Shown here: positions 1 to 9,373 of the stretch, one piece after another | Position numbering within the stretch: the first letter of the stretch is position 1 | Layout: the number at the start of each line of letters is the position of its first letter | From: Paraferrimonas sp. SM1919 | GTDB lineage: Bacteria; Pseudomonadota; Gammaproteobacteria; Enterobacterales; Shewanellaceae | Length of the DNA: 64,000 nucleotides | Assembly (NCBI RefSeq): GCF_010993985.1 | Contig: NZ_WINH01000001.1 | Location: forward strand, 1 to 64,000 | Reading direction: 5' to 3' | Program-made: the position numbers and the translations under genes | The notes under the pieces: generated by a model | The model's database searches: none | What the model was told of the DNA's origin: nothing | Seen by the model: only the letters and a program-made list of their open reading frames with translations

Positions 1-3000
1 ATGGCTAAGGCGAAACGGTCATCCAGTGGTGCCATGTCTTGTTCATCAAGCACACCATCGTTATCGTCATCGTCATCACTGTTATTACCAATGCCGTCGT
101 TATCGGTATCTAGCGTTTCTTCAGGATCAAGTGGCAAGGCATCTTCGTCATCATTCACCCCGTCGTTATCGTCGTCCATGTCGGCATTGTTGCCAATGCC
201 ATCACCATCGGTATCTAACCACTCTTTAGTATCAAATGGGAACTGGTCATCTTCTAAGAAGCCATCTTTATCAAGGTCGATGCCTGCTGCAAATGCCTGA
301 TAGAACACAGTTCGATGTAAAATAGTGTTAATAAAGCCCTGACCATCATGGTAATCCGTCTGCAAGGATTCAATCACAAACAAACGGTCATCTTGCCAAA
401 CAAGTGGGATCCACTCTCGGCGCTGCCATATTGAGCAGTCATTATCAGCCAAATCACAGTCTGAACCTATGCTATCCCAATTGATTGAGCCATCATTATT
501 TAGCTCAACTTTTTGGTACCAGTAGATACGGCCATCGACGATTGAGAAATCAATGGGATCAGAGAAGATGTGTGCGCCCTCATCGCAACTTGGCCACTGT
601 CCCCATTGTTCACAACCTCCCATCACTCGTTGCGCTGGACCTTGGCTAGGCTTAATAAAGCCCCATATCGCCGATAAGTTATAATCTTGTTCGTTGTAAA
701 GGGAACGATCGATTATAGACCAGCTATTTTGTAGGAAGCGATCATCAATCACACTTAAATCAACTGTCGCATCTTGCATCGCCATATAATGGTAACTGTA
801 ATAGGTCTGCCCTTGTGAAACCGTTTCAGTATAGGCGCCATAAATCGCACCATCTTGCTCAACCAACATTGTGGTTTGGGTGAAGAAATCTGCCGCTATG
901 GTCAATTGGTTATTTTGCAATGACCATGTCACGCCAGTCGCATCCGCCTCTTCACTCAGAACCGATATGCTGCCATCGGCTAAGAAATCAAGTAGTGCTG
1001 AACCATACATAGTCCAAGGCATACTTGGGTCGCCATCATCAACAAAGGCAGTAATGGCCCATGAACCTTGTGCAATCGACTCTTCGGTTAGCGCTAAGCC
1101 AGTAAAGCTAGCAGCATCAAACCACACAAACTCACCAATGAAATTGTCAGTCTGCACCTGGTAAACCGCATCGCCAAATGCTTCAGGCATATACCAGAAG
1201 TCGAATATCTGCAGCATTTGCGCTTTACCAATACCGTCAACTGGGGTGCCATAAGCCACAATATGCTTAGCGAATGACGTCACTTCAATGGTGACAAAAC
1301 CATCAACCGCCAGCGCTAAATATTGCTGAGCTTGTTCCTCTGATATGAGTTGCTGTTGCAATAAGGTATCAACCAGCTCTTGTGCATCCATGCTGCGTTC
1401 ATAAGTAGAATCATCGACTTTACTGAACTCAACATAACCTTCAGGGGTAAATTGCCATTGATAATTTGAAGTGCCCCAGCTTGAAGTTTCGCTGCCACTA
1501 CCATCACTGTTGAACAGGTTAACGTAAACATCAGTAGCCACTACATTGACAGTATCAACATGAGTTAATGCGGGTAAATGCACCACCTTAGCCGGCAATA
1601 AGGTTGGGTTATAAACCGTATCGGCATTATCACCTACCCCATCGTTGTCGGTATCTAGGGTTTCTGAGCCATCGAGTGGGAAAGCGTCATCGCTGTCGTT
1701 AACACCATCACCGTCATCGTCAGTATCACTGTTATTACCGATGCCATCGTTGTCGGTATCTAGGGTTTCTGAACCATCAAGTGGGAAAGCGTCATCGCTG
1801 TCGTTAACACCATCACCGTCATCGTCAGTATCACTGTTATTACCGATGCCATCGTTGTCGGTATCTAAGGTTTCTGAGCCATCAAGTGGGAAAGCGTCAT
1901 CGCTGTCGTTAACACCATCACCGTCATCGTCAGTATCGCTGTTATTACCAATACCATCGTTGTCGGTATCTAGGGTTTCTGAACCATCAAGTGGGAAGGC
2001 ATCATCGCTGTCGTTAACACCATCACCGTCATCGTCAGTATCACTATTATTACCGATGCCATCGTTGTCGGTATCTAGGGTTTCTGAGCCATCAAGTGGC
2101 AACGCATCTTGGTCATCGGCAACGCCATCATTGTCGTCATCGCTGTCACAAACATTACCCACAAAGTCGTTATCAAAGTCTGCTTGGTCAGCATTAGCCA
2201 CTAATGGACAGTTATCCACGGAATCGGCCACACCGTCGCTATCGCTATCTGTTTCACAGACATTACCCACACCATTAGCATCGTCATCAGCTTGATCTGA
2301 GTTAGCTTGCAGCACACAATTGTCACCGCCATCGAACACACCATCACCATCAGTATCTGGGTTCAATGGGTTACTGCCGATGGTGGCTTCTAATGAGTCA
2401 GCCAAACCATCATTGTCGTCATCGGAATCGGCATTATTGCCCACACCATCTTTATCGCTATCAATGGTTTCTAATGGGTTAAATGGCAGTGCATCAGCAT
2501 CGTTATTGACACCATCACCATCAATGTCAGGGTCGCTGTTATTACCAATGCCATCGTTGTCCGAATCTAGGGTTTCAGTGGCATTATCAGGGAAGGCATC
2601 CTGTTCATTATTAACGCCATCACCATCTCTATCGGCATCACTGTTATCACCAATGCCATCAGCATCTTGGTCACTGCTTTCAGCTGAATCAAACGGGAAC
2701 TTATCTTCCGAATTGTTGACACCATCGCCATCTAAGTCAGAGTCAGCATTGTCACCAATACCGTCATTGTCAGTATCAATGGCTTCAGCGGCATCCAACG
2801 GGAAAGCGTCATTAACATCAAGAACACCATCGCCGTCATCATCGCTATCGGTGGTATTACCAATGCCGTCGCCATCGGTATCAACAAAAGGCGTTTGCGA
2901 ACCTGGGTTGCTGGCATCATTGTCATCGGGATCTTGTCCTGCTGGCCAGCCATCGCTGTCGACGTCGGTGGCATCAGACGCATTGGCATCTAATGGGAAG

Positions 3001-5186
3001 TCGTCGTCGCTATCGGCAACGCCATCACCATCGTCATCGCTATCGGCATTGTTACCCACGCCATCGTTGTCAGTATCTAAAAATTCACTGGCGTCAAACG
3101 GGAAGGCGTCATCGCTGTCTTGAACACCATCGTTATCGTCATCTGTGTCAGCATTGTTACCAATGCCATCCCCGTCAAAATCGGCACTTTCTGCAGCATT
3201 CAGTGGGAAGGCATCTTCGGCATCGGCAACACCATCAGCATCATCATCGCTGTCACATACATCACCAAAACCATCATTATCGGTATCAGCTTGTGAAGGG
3301 TTAGCCACTAATGGGCAATTATCGACATTATTACCAATGCCATCTTTATCAGAATCAAAACGTGAATTTGGGTCAAGTGGTAAAGCATCGGCACCATCCA
3401 GGGCACCATCATCATCACTATCAATATCGAGTGGATCTGTGCCTATTGAAAGCTCAAATGCATCCGATAAAGAGTCATTATCATCATCTTCATCACGGTT
3501 ATTACCCACGCCATCACCATCGGTATCAAGGCTTTCATTGGCGTTATATGGGAAAGCATCTAAACCATTTGCAACCCCATCACCATCAATATCGGTGTCG
3601 GTTTTATCGCCTATACCATCTTTGTCAGTGTCGGTTTGCTCGGTGGCATCCAGTGGGAAAGCATCTTTTTCATCGCTGACACCATCGCCATCGTCATCGG
3701 TATCGGTGTTATTACCAATGCCGTCACCATCGGTATCAACAAAAGGCGTTTGCGAACCTGGGTTGTTGGCATCATTGTCATCGGGATCTTGACCAGCTGG
3801 CCAACCATCGCCGTCAACATCGGTGGCATCAGAAGCGTTGGGATCTAATGGGAAGTCGTCTTCGCTATCAGCAACACCATCACCGTCATCATCGGTATCG
3901 GCATTGTTGCCTACGCCATCGTTGTCGGTGTCTACTGATTCATTAGGATCAAGCGGGAAAGCATCGGCGCTGTCTTCTACGCCGTCGTTATCATCATCAG
4001 GATCAGACATACCCACATTAACTTGAGCGGTTCTTAAACCTGCATCATCTAAAAAGTAAGCCACATCGGGCAGGCCATCACCATCGCTATCAGTATCGGC
4101 AGTGGCATCATTGGGAAAGTCATCCTGGCTATTGAGCACCCCATCACCATCAATATCAGGTGAAGTTTGGGCGACTTGAATGCTCACCACAGTGTCATCT
4201 GATGCTAACTCTTGGGTTTCAACAATCGCGCCGGTAACGGCTGTTTCGTCTAGCACCACTTTTTTAACATCGGCCACGGTTTTGCCTGAGTCGTCACCCG
4301 GAATAGGAAGGGTTGAAGGGTCTTGCTCAAATAATTCCAGTGATGCCTGCGGGTAAGAATCGGCCTGCTCGCCGTTAATGACCCCATCAATGGCACCATC
4401 GGCCAAATCCAATGCTAAGTCTTGCATGACCTGATCAGTGGTAACACCACTGTCGCCCTGCAGTTCGACCATTTGATAAATAATGGCGGCAGTTGCCTCG
4501 ATGGCCTGACGATAGGCAACTGAATTTAATTGGCCATCAAGATCATTACTATTGCTGCTTAATAAAGGGGGAGTGGTAAAAATATTGGTATTTTCATCAA
4601 TACCAAAACCTAGGGTAGAGGTAATCGAAAGCGCCGCGGGGTTGGCGGCATCTAAAAATTCTTGGGTCGACAATGCACCGTCTTGGTTACCAGTGGCCAG
4701 GGTGTCGCCCACTTGCTGAGCAAGGATCAACGCCATGGTAGACAGCGGGGTAGCATAAATGTCGCTTGCGCCCGTTAACTGATCATCATCAACCAGTGTC
4801 ATCAAGGTATTAATCACCGGTGCGTTATTGGTGGTGATATCAAAAGTATTTTGATTGGCACTGATCACCAGCAAATAAGGCCCCTGTGGTTCGGTGACCG
4901 TTAAATTTTGAAATTTGGCGCTGTTATCGGTGCTGCCAGATGCCACCAGCTCACCTTGTAAATTGGCCGCGGTGACATCAATTTGATAAAGATTAGCATC
5001 GGCTTGGGCCATGGGCCCCTTTACCCCACCACCGCCAAGATCAACGGTAACAGGAGGAGGCGTGGGTTCAGGTTCAGCAGCCGGTGGCTGGTTTGATTTT
5101 GGAAACACGTCAGGGGCATCAGAGCAGCCCACAAGCAAAGCAATCAATGACGTGATAATAATAAGACGAATGTTGGCGAGGTGCAT
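1..5186 (-). CDS. Giant thrombospondin type-3 repeat lipoprotein, 3'-truncated by window edge
   Basis: The minus strand is open without a stop from the ATG at 5186 to the left edge, giving at least 1,728 residues; the C-terminus lies outside the window. The N-terminus is a lipoprotein signal with lipobox LVGC (Cys21) and Ser at +2, predicting an outer-membrane lipoprotein. A Pro/Glu linker and a globular region of about 330 residues follow. From about residue 345 to 1180 come dense Asp-rich TSP3-type calcium-binding repeats (DTDxDGxGNNxDxDDDxDG, often with FPLD spacers, one with paired Cys). A non-repeat domain of about 440 residues (positions 1640-300) comes next, and then TSP3 repeats resume to the edge. 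Five nearly identical 35-residue units lie at 1651-2100. Such proteins are Ca-stabilised surface stalks or adhesins; the exact role is unknown. Its placement beside wzc suggests cell-surface function, but it is probably a separate transcription unit. Confidence 0.88.
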   Translation of the reverse strand, partial: MHLANIRLIIITSLIALLVGCSDAPDVFPKSNQPPAAEPEPTPPPVTVDLGGGGVKGPMAQADANLYQIDVTAANLQGELVASGSTDNSAKFQNLTVTEPQGPYLLVISANQNTFDITTNNAPVINTLMTLVDDDQLTGASDIYATPLSTMALILAQQVGDTLATGNQDGALSTQEFLDAANPAALSITSTLGFGIDENTNIFTTPPLLSSNSNDLDGQLNSVAYRQAIEATAAIIYQMVELQGDSGVTTDQVMQDLALDLADGAIDGVINGEQADSYPQASLELFEQDPSTLPIPGDDSGKTVADVKKVVLDETAVTGAIVETQELASDDTVVSIQVAQTSPDIDGDGVLNSQDDFPNDATADTDSDGDGLPDVAYFLDDAGLRTAQVNVGMSDPDDDNDGVEDSADAFPLDPNESVDTDNDGVGNNADTDDDGDGVADSEDDFPLDPNASDATDVDGDGWPAGQDPDDNDANNPGSQTPFVDTDGDGIGNNTDTDDDGDGVSDEKDAFPLDATEQTDTDKDGIGDKTDTDIDGDGVANGLDAFPYNANESLDTDGDGVGNNRDEDDDNDSLSDAFELSIGTDPLDIDSDDDGALDGADALPLDPNSRFDSDKDGIGNNVDNCPLVANPSQADTDNDGFGDVCDSDDDADGVADAEDAFPLNAAESADFDGDGIGNNADTDDDNDGVQDSDDAFPFDASEFLDTDNDGVGNNADSDDDGDGVADSDDDFPLDANASDATDVDSDGWPAGQDPDDNDASNPGSQTPFVDTDGDGIGNTTDSDDDGDGVLDVNDAFPLDAAEAIDTDNDGIGDNADSDLDGDGVNNSEDKFPFDSAESSDQDADGIGDNSDADRDGDGVNNEQDAFPDNATETLDSDNDGIGNNSDPDIDGDGVNNDADALPFNPLETIDSDKDGVGNNADSDDDNDGLADSLEATIGSNPLNPDTDGDGVFDGGDNCVLQANSDQADDDANGVGNVCETDSDSDGVADSVDNCPLVANADQADFDNDFVGNVCDSDDDNDGVADDQDALPLDGSETLDTDNDGIGNNSDTDDDGDGVNDSDDAFPLDGSETLDTDNDGIGNNSDTDDDGDGVNDSDDAFPLDGSETLDTDNDGIGNNSDTDDDGDGVNDSDDAFPLDGSETLDTDNDGIGNNSDTDDDGDGVNDSDDAFPLDGSETLDTDNDGVGDNADTVYNPTLLPAKVVHLPALTHVDTVNVVATDVYVNLFNSDGSGSETSSWGTSNYQWQFTPEGYVEFSKVDDSTYERSMDAQELVDTLLQQQLISEEQAQQYLALAVDGFVTIEVTSFAKHIVAYGTPVDGIGKAQMLQIFDFWYMPEAFGDAVYQVQTDNFIGEFVWFDAASFTGLALTEESIAQGSWAITAFVDDGDPSMPWTMYGSALLDFLADGSISVLSEEADATGVTWSLQNNQLTIAADFFTQTTMLVEQDGAIYGAYTETVSQGQTYYSYHYMAMQDATVDLSVIDDRFLQNSWSIIDRSLYNEQDYNLSAIWGFIKPSQGPAQRVMGGCEQWGQWPSCDEGAHIFSDPIDFSIVDGRIYWYQKVELNNDGSINWDSIGSDCDLADNDCSIWQRREWIPLVWQDDRLFVIESLQTDYHDGQGFINTILHRTVFYQAFAAGIDLDKDGFLEDDQFPFDTKEWLDTDGDGIGNNADMDDDNDGVNDDEDALPLDPEETLDTDNDGIGNNSDDDDDNDGVLDEQDMAPLDDRFALA
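1651..2105 (-). repeat. In-frame 105-bp tandem repeat array inside the TSP3 lipoprotein gene
   Basis: The motif GTATCTAGGGTTTCTGA recurs at 1651, 1756, 1861 (one substitution), 1966 and 2071, exactly 105 bp apart. Each unit encodes 35 residues, so copy-number change keeps the frame. The copies differ by only a few bases, indicating recent expansion or homogenisation. A second, dispersed duplication (the block encoding DPDDNDANNPGSQTPFVDTDGDG) is at about 2877-2960 and 3729-3815. Confidence 0.9.
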
Positions 5187-5637
5187 AGCCTAATTCCCTT
5201 TAAACTGTGAAAAAACATAAACAGTTTAAAAAGTAGACAACAAAATGGCCGTTTGCAAAAAAAAACAACAATAAAACCAGTAATAACCGATCATAGCGCA
5301 GTAGTGACCACTTACTACGGTGAGTTATTGATACTAAAGGGAAAAAATGACCAAACCGCAAAAATCAGCCGGCACCGCGATTAACCGCAGTCAGTGACAG
5401 CCATACCCAAAGATAAACCACAGACAGGGTTTAAACGACAAGCAAGCAATAACAACAAAGGAAGCAAAGAAAGCAAAGAAAGCAAAGGAAGCAAAGGAAG
5501 GGCTTAACAGAAATACCGTAAATGAACCCGCACCACTACAAAATAGAAAGTGCCGGGGTTTATCAATAATAAACAATAAAAGTTAACGCTGGCTAAACAA
5601 GCACACTACAAAGCCAGCAATCAGCAACCGAATAGGC
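5187..5637. other. Non-coding gap between lipoprotein gene and small ORF
   Basis: About 450 bp upstream of the TSP3 lipoprotein. I see no convincing gene. It should hold the lipoprotein promoter; AAGGGA about nine bases before the ATG at 5186 is the best ribosome-binding site. It includes a short purine-rich repeat at 5457-5501. Confidence 0.5.
5457..5501. repeat. Five-copy 9-bp purine repeat (AAAGRAAGC)n
   Basis: Five tandem units of AAAGGAAGC/AAAGAAAGC. The minus-strand frame through it would encode a repeating Phe-Ala-Ser peptide without protein-like character, so it is treated as non-coding simple repeat DNA. Confidence 0.75.
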
Positions 5638-5739
5638 TTAACAGTAACGATCTCTGTCTTCTTGCCTAATTGCTTTACGCTCTTTATCGTACAATTCGAT
5701 TTGTAACCACCAATCACTGAAACGTTTGAAAACAGCCAT
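5638..5739 (-). CDS. Putative small protein of 33 residues (40 with upstream ATG)
   Basis: A short minus-strand frame reads MAVFKRFSDWWLQIELYDKE and ends in a charged tail (RKAIRQEDRDRYC). Start at 5739 is preferred because GGGGGTGGTGAT lies directly upstream as a strong ribosome-binding site; an in-frame ATG at 5760 would add seven residues (MNYGGGD). The amphipathic, aromatic and charged composition looks protein-like rather than random. I do not recognise the family. It sits between the wzc terminator and the lipoprotein gene, in the same orientation as both. Confidence 0.45.
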   Translation of the reverse strand: MAVFKRFSDWWLQIELYDKERKAIRQEDRDRYC

Positions 5740-5875
5740 ATCACCACCCCCATAGTTCATATTGATATACCCTAAACATGGCAGGTGATTCACAATTACT
5801 CAAGTAACGATTGAATATTTTTTCAGCGAAGTTCATTTGTGAACTTAAGCATTAACAATAATGGTCGCCCACAAA

Positions 5876-5907
5876 AAAGGGCACCAGTAAAAACACGAGT
5901 GCCCTTT
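5876..5907 (-). terminator. Rho-independent terminator after wzc (end of the system B operon)
   Basis: Perfect 9-bp arms AAAGGGCAC and GTGCCCTTT enclose a 14-nt loop. On the minus strand the stem runs into a T-tract (CCCTTTTTTGT), 25 bp beyond the wzc stop. Confidence 0.85.
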
Positions 5908-5931
5908 ATCTTTGCCCTTGAACAATCCGGG

Positions 5932-8106
5932 CTAGTGATAACTGTATTGATAATAGCCGTATTTGTTGGCGGCGGATTGCACCATTTGGTTAAGTACCAC
6001 ACCGTTAATGTTAACGCCCGCCACTTTAAAACGCTCGATGGAGTATTCTAATTCTTTTAATGGGGTTTCTTGGTGTTTAACCAACAGTAATGAAGTTCCG
6101 CAGTATTTGCCAATAATGGCGGCATCGGTTACGGCCAAAATAGGCGGGGTATCAACAATTACGGTGTCATAATTGGCGGATGCCCATTTAAGCAAAGCTT
6201 CAAAATTAGGCTGCATCAGCAATTCTGACGGGTTGGGCGGCACCTGCCCGCGGGAAATAAAATCAAGGCCATCCACTACGGTGGTTTTAATGGCGTCTTT
6301 TATTTCAAGTTTTGCGGCTAAAATTTCTGACAGGCCATTATCCCATTTACAACCAAACACCCGCTGCATATAGCCCTTACGCATATCGGCATCAATCAGC
6401 AATACCTTGTTGCCACCTTGGGCCATAACCGCGGCCAAATTACTGCTTACAAAACTTTTACCAATACTGGGGGCTGGGCCACTGATCATAATAATGTTAT
6501 TGGCATTCATGGCAGCAAAATGCAAACTGGTGCGTAATGAACGAATGGATTCAATCGCCAGTGACGCCGGGTTATGAACCGCCAGCAAGGTATGGGCACC
6601 ATCTAGGCGCTGTTCAAGGGGGAGTTTTTTTTGTTCGCTAAGCAACGATTGCATGCCGGCATCTAACGGAATGCTGCCGTACACACTGTGGCCTGCTGAC
6701 TCGATGACTTCGCTTGATTCAATACCTTTATTAAAGGCCGCTCGCACTAAAATAGTGGCCACCCCCAGCATGCCCCCCAATAATGTGGCCAACACCACGA
6801 TTAATGGTTTTTTGGGTTTCACGGGCTTGGCCATGACCGAAGCGGTATCAATAATACGCACATTACCCACGGTACTGGCCTTAACAATGGCCAGTTCTTG
6901 GCTGCGGTTTAACAGCTGTAAATAAATGGTTTGGGCCACTTCTACGTCGCGTTTTAAACGGAAAATTTGCTGCTGGGTTTCGGGCAGGTTTTCAATCCGA
7001 GTGGTGAGCTCTGCCCTTTGGTTATCAATGCGTCGGCGCTGCTGAATTAACGAGGCATAGGTAGGGTGCGATGGCGTATAAAGCTGTTGAACTTCGGTTT
7101 CTTTTATGGACAGTTCATTTAAGCGTTTTTCCAGTTCGACCAATTGTTTTAAAATGGCTTCGGTTTCTAATGACATGTCCACCGACTGTGACTGGGACTG
7201 AAAACGGTTTAGGGCGGCTTCGGCCTTTTCTAGCTCGGCCTTAACCGCGGGTAACTTGTCTTGCAAAAACAACAGCGAATTTTCCGCCTGGGCAGAGGTA
7301 CGCTGCACATTTTGCAATAAATAGTATTGGCTAATTTTGTCTAAAACGGCTTGAATTAATTCCGGGTCAGCGCCGCTGTAGCTTAAACTCAGAATGCCCG
7401 ATTTTTTGCCCTTTTCGGACACACTTAAGCCCGCCAATAAATCGGCAATGGCATTGCGGGGGGATTTTTTGGCTAACACAAATTCTGTGCCCTCGGCCGC
7501 TTGCAAACGGCCCACCTTAATACTGCCAAATGGGCTGCTGAGTAATTGCCCCACTTGGCCTTTAAACAGGGTTAAGCCATCGTCATTGACCACCATAAAC
7601 TGATTATTGGCTTGGGCAATTAAACTAAGGGGGCCAGTGCTCGCCATATCAGTTAATTGCAACTGGCTAACGCTGATGCTTTCCCCGCCCAGGCCATAGC
7701 CCTGCCATTGACTGGGCTGGCCCACATGGCGGCGGGCCAAAAAGTCACCAATAATGGGCAAACGCCTTGGCTGGGCAACAATGTCTAAATTAAGGTCGGC
7801 CACCACTTGCCCCAAAATCATGCGGGATTTAATAAGTTCAAGCTCGGTAGTCACTTCTGATGATTCCTGGGCAAACATGTCGGTGACTTCGCTTAACCCG
7901 GGAATGCCGGCGGCTTTACTTTCCACCTGAATTAAGGCATCGGCCTTATACACCGGGGTAGACAACAACGCAATGGCGACCCCAATGATGAACGCCAATG
8001 CGGTGGTTACGCCAATCAGTAAGCGGCCATCACGCAGTAGGCCAAGTAACTTACCCAAATCAATCACATCTTGATCATTATTTACTGTTTTGTTGACAAC
8101 AGTCAT
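5932..8106 (-). CDS. wzc: Wzc-type polysaccharide co-polymerase and BY-kinase
   Basis: Inner-membrane tyrosine autokinase that controls chain length and export of Wzx/Wzy-made capsule together with Wza and Wzb. The 724-residue length matches PCP-2a proteins. An N-terminal Wzz-like segment has TM1 near residues 30-50, then a long periplasmic coiled-coil region, then TM2 near 430-450. The cytoplasmic kinase domain shows Walker A GPAPSIGKS (about 543-551), Walker A' VLLIDAD (about 568-574) and Walker B TVIVDTPP (about 648-655). The C-terminus is a tyrosine cluster, YGYYQYSYH, the autophosphorylation tail. It is the last gene of a minus-strand operon, 30 bp after wzb, and is followed by a clear terminator. 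Confidence 0.96.
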   Translation of the reverse strand: MTVVNKTVNNDQDVIDLGKLLGLLRDGRLLIGVTTALAFIIGVAIALLSTPVYKADALIQVESKAAGIPGLSEVTDMFAQESSEVTTELELIKSRMILGQVVADLNLDIVAQPRRLPIIGDFLARRHVGQPSQWQGYGLGGESISVSQLQLTDMASTGPLSLIAQANNQFMVVNDDGLTLFKGQVGQLLSSPFGSIKVGRLQAAEGTEFVLAKKSPRNAIADLLAGLSVSEKGKKSGILSLSYSGADPELIQAVLDKISQYYLLQNVQRTSAQAENSLLFLQDKLPAVKAELEKAEAALNRFQSQSQSVDMSLETEAILKQLVELEKRLNELSIKETEVQQLYTPSHPTYASLIQQRRRIDNQRAELTTRIENLPETQQQIFRLKRDVEVAQTIYLQLLNRSQELAIVKASTVGNVRIIDTASVMAKPVKPKKPLIVVLATLLGGMLGVATILVRAAFNKGIESSEVIESAGHSVYGSIPLDAGMQSLLSEQKKLPLEQRLDGAHTLLAVHNPASLAIESIRSLRTSLHFAAMNANNIIMISGPAPSIGKSFVSSNLAAVMAQGGNKVLLIDADMRKGYMQRVFGCKWDNGLSEILAAKLEIKDAIKTTVVDGLDFISRGQVPPNPSELLMQPNFEALLKWASANYDTVIVDTPPILAVTDAAIIGKYCGTSLLLVKHQETPLKELEYSIERFKVAGVNINGVVLNQMVQSAANKYGYYQYSYH

Positions 8107-8136
8107 ACTGCATCCCTGTAACTAAGCCAATCATGG

Positions 8137-8568
8137 CTATAAAAATTTTCGCCAGCCTTCAGTGGCTTGACACAATAATTGAAAAACATGTTGAAACGCT
8201 TCAACACTTTGGCGGTAAGGATCAGGGATGGCTTGATCCCCAATGGGTTTACCGTAAAGAAACGTTTTGCCCATGGCAAAAGGGGCAATACTGGTGACTG
8301 CCTCTATGTGGCCCTTTTCCATGACTAAAATTAAATCCGCCGCCTTGGCCATGTCGGCGGTGAGCTGCTGGGCCACATGGCCACGGCCATCTAACCCCGC
8401 ATCTATGGCCAACTGCAATGCGCTGGCATCCATGGGTTTGCCAACCAAAGCCCCCACCCCAGCAGAACCAATCTGTTTGTTAGGAAATGCCTGCTTCAGC
8501 AACAACTCTGCCGTGGGTGACCGACAAATATTACCCACACATACGACTAAAATATTATTTATTTTCAA
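8137..8568 (-). CDS. wzb: Low-molecular-weight protein tyrosine phosphatase Wzb
   Basis: Dephosphorylates the Wzc tyrosine tail. The P-loop CVGNICRS (C10 to R16, CX5R) and the general-acid DP in AIPDPYRQS (Asp about 116) are both present, and the length of 143 residues is normal. The chosen start is a TTG at 8568 because AGGAG (8574-8578) sits five bases upstream and the protein then begins KINNILVVCVGN, as family members do. A longer frame reaching 8592 adds eight unsupported residues. The gene is normally directly downstream of wza; here a repeat-flanked S23 cassette of about 0.9 kb separates them. Confidence 0.94.
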   Translation of the reverse strand: MKINNILVVCVGNICRSPTAELLLKQAFPNKQIGSAGVGALVGKPMDASALQLAIDAGLDGRGHVAQQLTADMAKAADLILVMEKGHIEAVTSIAPFAMGKTFLYGKPIGDQAIPDPYRQSVEAFQHVFQLLCQATEGWRKFL

Positions 8569-8642
8569 AAAAACTCCTAGGGCCTGATACAACTTAGCCC
8601 TTCGAACCCCACCGCCAATACCTAAGACCTAGAACCCAGAAC

Positions 8643-8935
8643 CTCTCGCCTCTCGCTTCTCGCTTCTCGCCTCTCGCTTCCCGACTCTCGCTTCTCGCTT
8701 CTCGCCTCTCGCCTCTCGCTTCTCGTCTCTCGCTTCCCGCTTCTCGCCTCTCGCTTCTCGCTTCTCGCCTCTCGCTTCCCGACTCTCGCTTCTCGCCTCT
8801 CGCCTCTCGCTTCTCGTCTCTCGCTTCCCGCTTCTCGCCTCTCGCTTCTCGCCTCTCGACTCTCGCCTCTCGACTCTCGCTTCCCGCTTCTCGCCTCTCG
8901 CCTCTCGCCTCTCGCCTCTCGCTTCCCGACTCTCG
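8643..8935. repeat. Heptanucleotide repeat block TCTCGCY, left of the S23 cassette
   Basis: About 290 bp of uninterrupted 7-bp units with consensus TCTCGC(C/T) and variants TCCCGAC, TCTCGTC and TCCCGCT. A higher-order period of 98 bp (14 units) is visible: the TTCCCGACTCTCGC segment at 8678 recurs at 8776. The minus-strand frame would encode a low-complexity Arg/Glu/Ala/Ser peptide, which I regard as spurious. Confidence 0.95.
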
Positions 8936-8953
8936 TATCCGAAGCCTTCGTTT

Positions 8954-9298
8954 TCAAGAATTTTGATATTTATTAATCAAAGCTCCAAGCATCCTTGCAA
9001 CTAGTTCACACTGCGCTTTTAAAATGTCGGCTTCAGATTCATCAATATAACCAACCCTAAGCCCAATAATCACTTGAGTTTTCAATTCACCAACAGACCC
9101 CTTGGCAATCGAAAAGAAATTAGATTTTTCTTTGTTATGGATGCGCTCACTACCCTCAGCAATATTACTAGGTACTGAAACAGCACTCCTACAAATTTGG
9201 TCTTTAAAACCAAAATCTTTATTCTGCTTCATCAACTCATAAATACGCTGACAAACATCAATACTCTTCTGCCAAACCAACAAGTTTTCATAATGCAT
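8954..9298 (-). CDS. Four-helix bundle protein of the S23 (23S rRNA intervening-sequence) family
   Basis: 114 residues starting MHYENLLVWQKS, the family hallmark, with the internal SVPSNIAEGS motif (about residues 43-52) and a predicted all-helical fold. Relatives are encoded in 23S rRNA intervening sequences and, as Avd, in diversity-generating retroelements, where they bind nucleic acid or a reverse transcriptase. No reverse transcriptase, variable repeat or rRNA is nearby. ATG at 9298 is preferred over an upstream GTG at 9307 because it gives the conserved N-terminus. It lies in operon orientation between wza and wzb, enclosed by heptamer repeats on both sides, so it looks like an inserted cassette rather than a capsule gene. 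Confidence 0.9.
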   Translation of the reverse strand: MHYENLLVWQKSIDVCQRIYELMKQNKDFGFKDQICRSAVSVPSNIAEGSERIHNKEKSNFFSIAKGSVGELKTQVIIGLRVGYIDESEADILKAQCELVARMLGALINKYQNS

Positions 9299-9373
9299 AA
9301 CAGACACCAGAACAATGAATACGCACTATAAATATAGCGCGCTGGTTTAACGATGTTCTAGTAGCCGAAGGCA

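Noticed and set aside
1651..2105. CRISPR-like regular direct repeats
   Set aside because: The 105-bp units are in-frame coding repeats of the lipoprotein without spacers.
1645..4026. Long plus-strand Ser/Pro-rich frames (for example 1645-2295, 2320-3123, 3145-3792)
   Set aside because: They are antisense shadows of Asp-rich TSP3 repeats; the minus-strand lipoprotein frame is continuous and has a signal sequence.
5391..5576. Minus-strand 61-residue Phe/Ala-rich frame
   Set aside because: It runs through the 9-bp purine repeat and has no ribosome-binding site or recognisable features.
8622..8957. Minus-strand Arg/Glu/Ala/Ser-rich frame of 111 codons
   Set aside because: It is a translation of heptanucleotide repeats with no protein-like variety; 7-bp units keep frames open only by lacking stops.
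8954..9298. Diversity-generating retroelement (Avd-like protein)
   Set aside because: No reverse transcriptase, template repeat or variable repeat was found; the protein is only a family relative of Avd.
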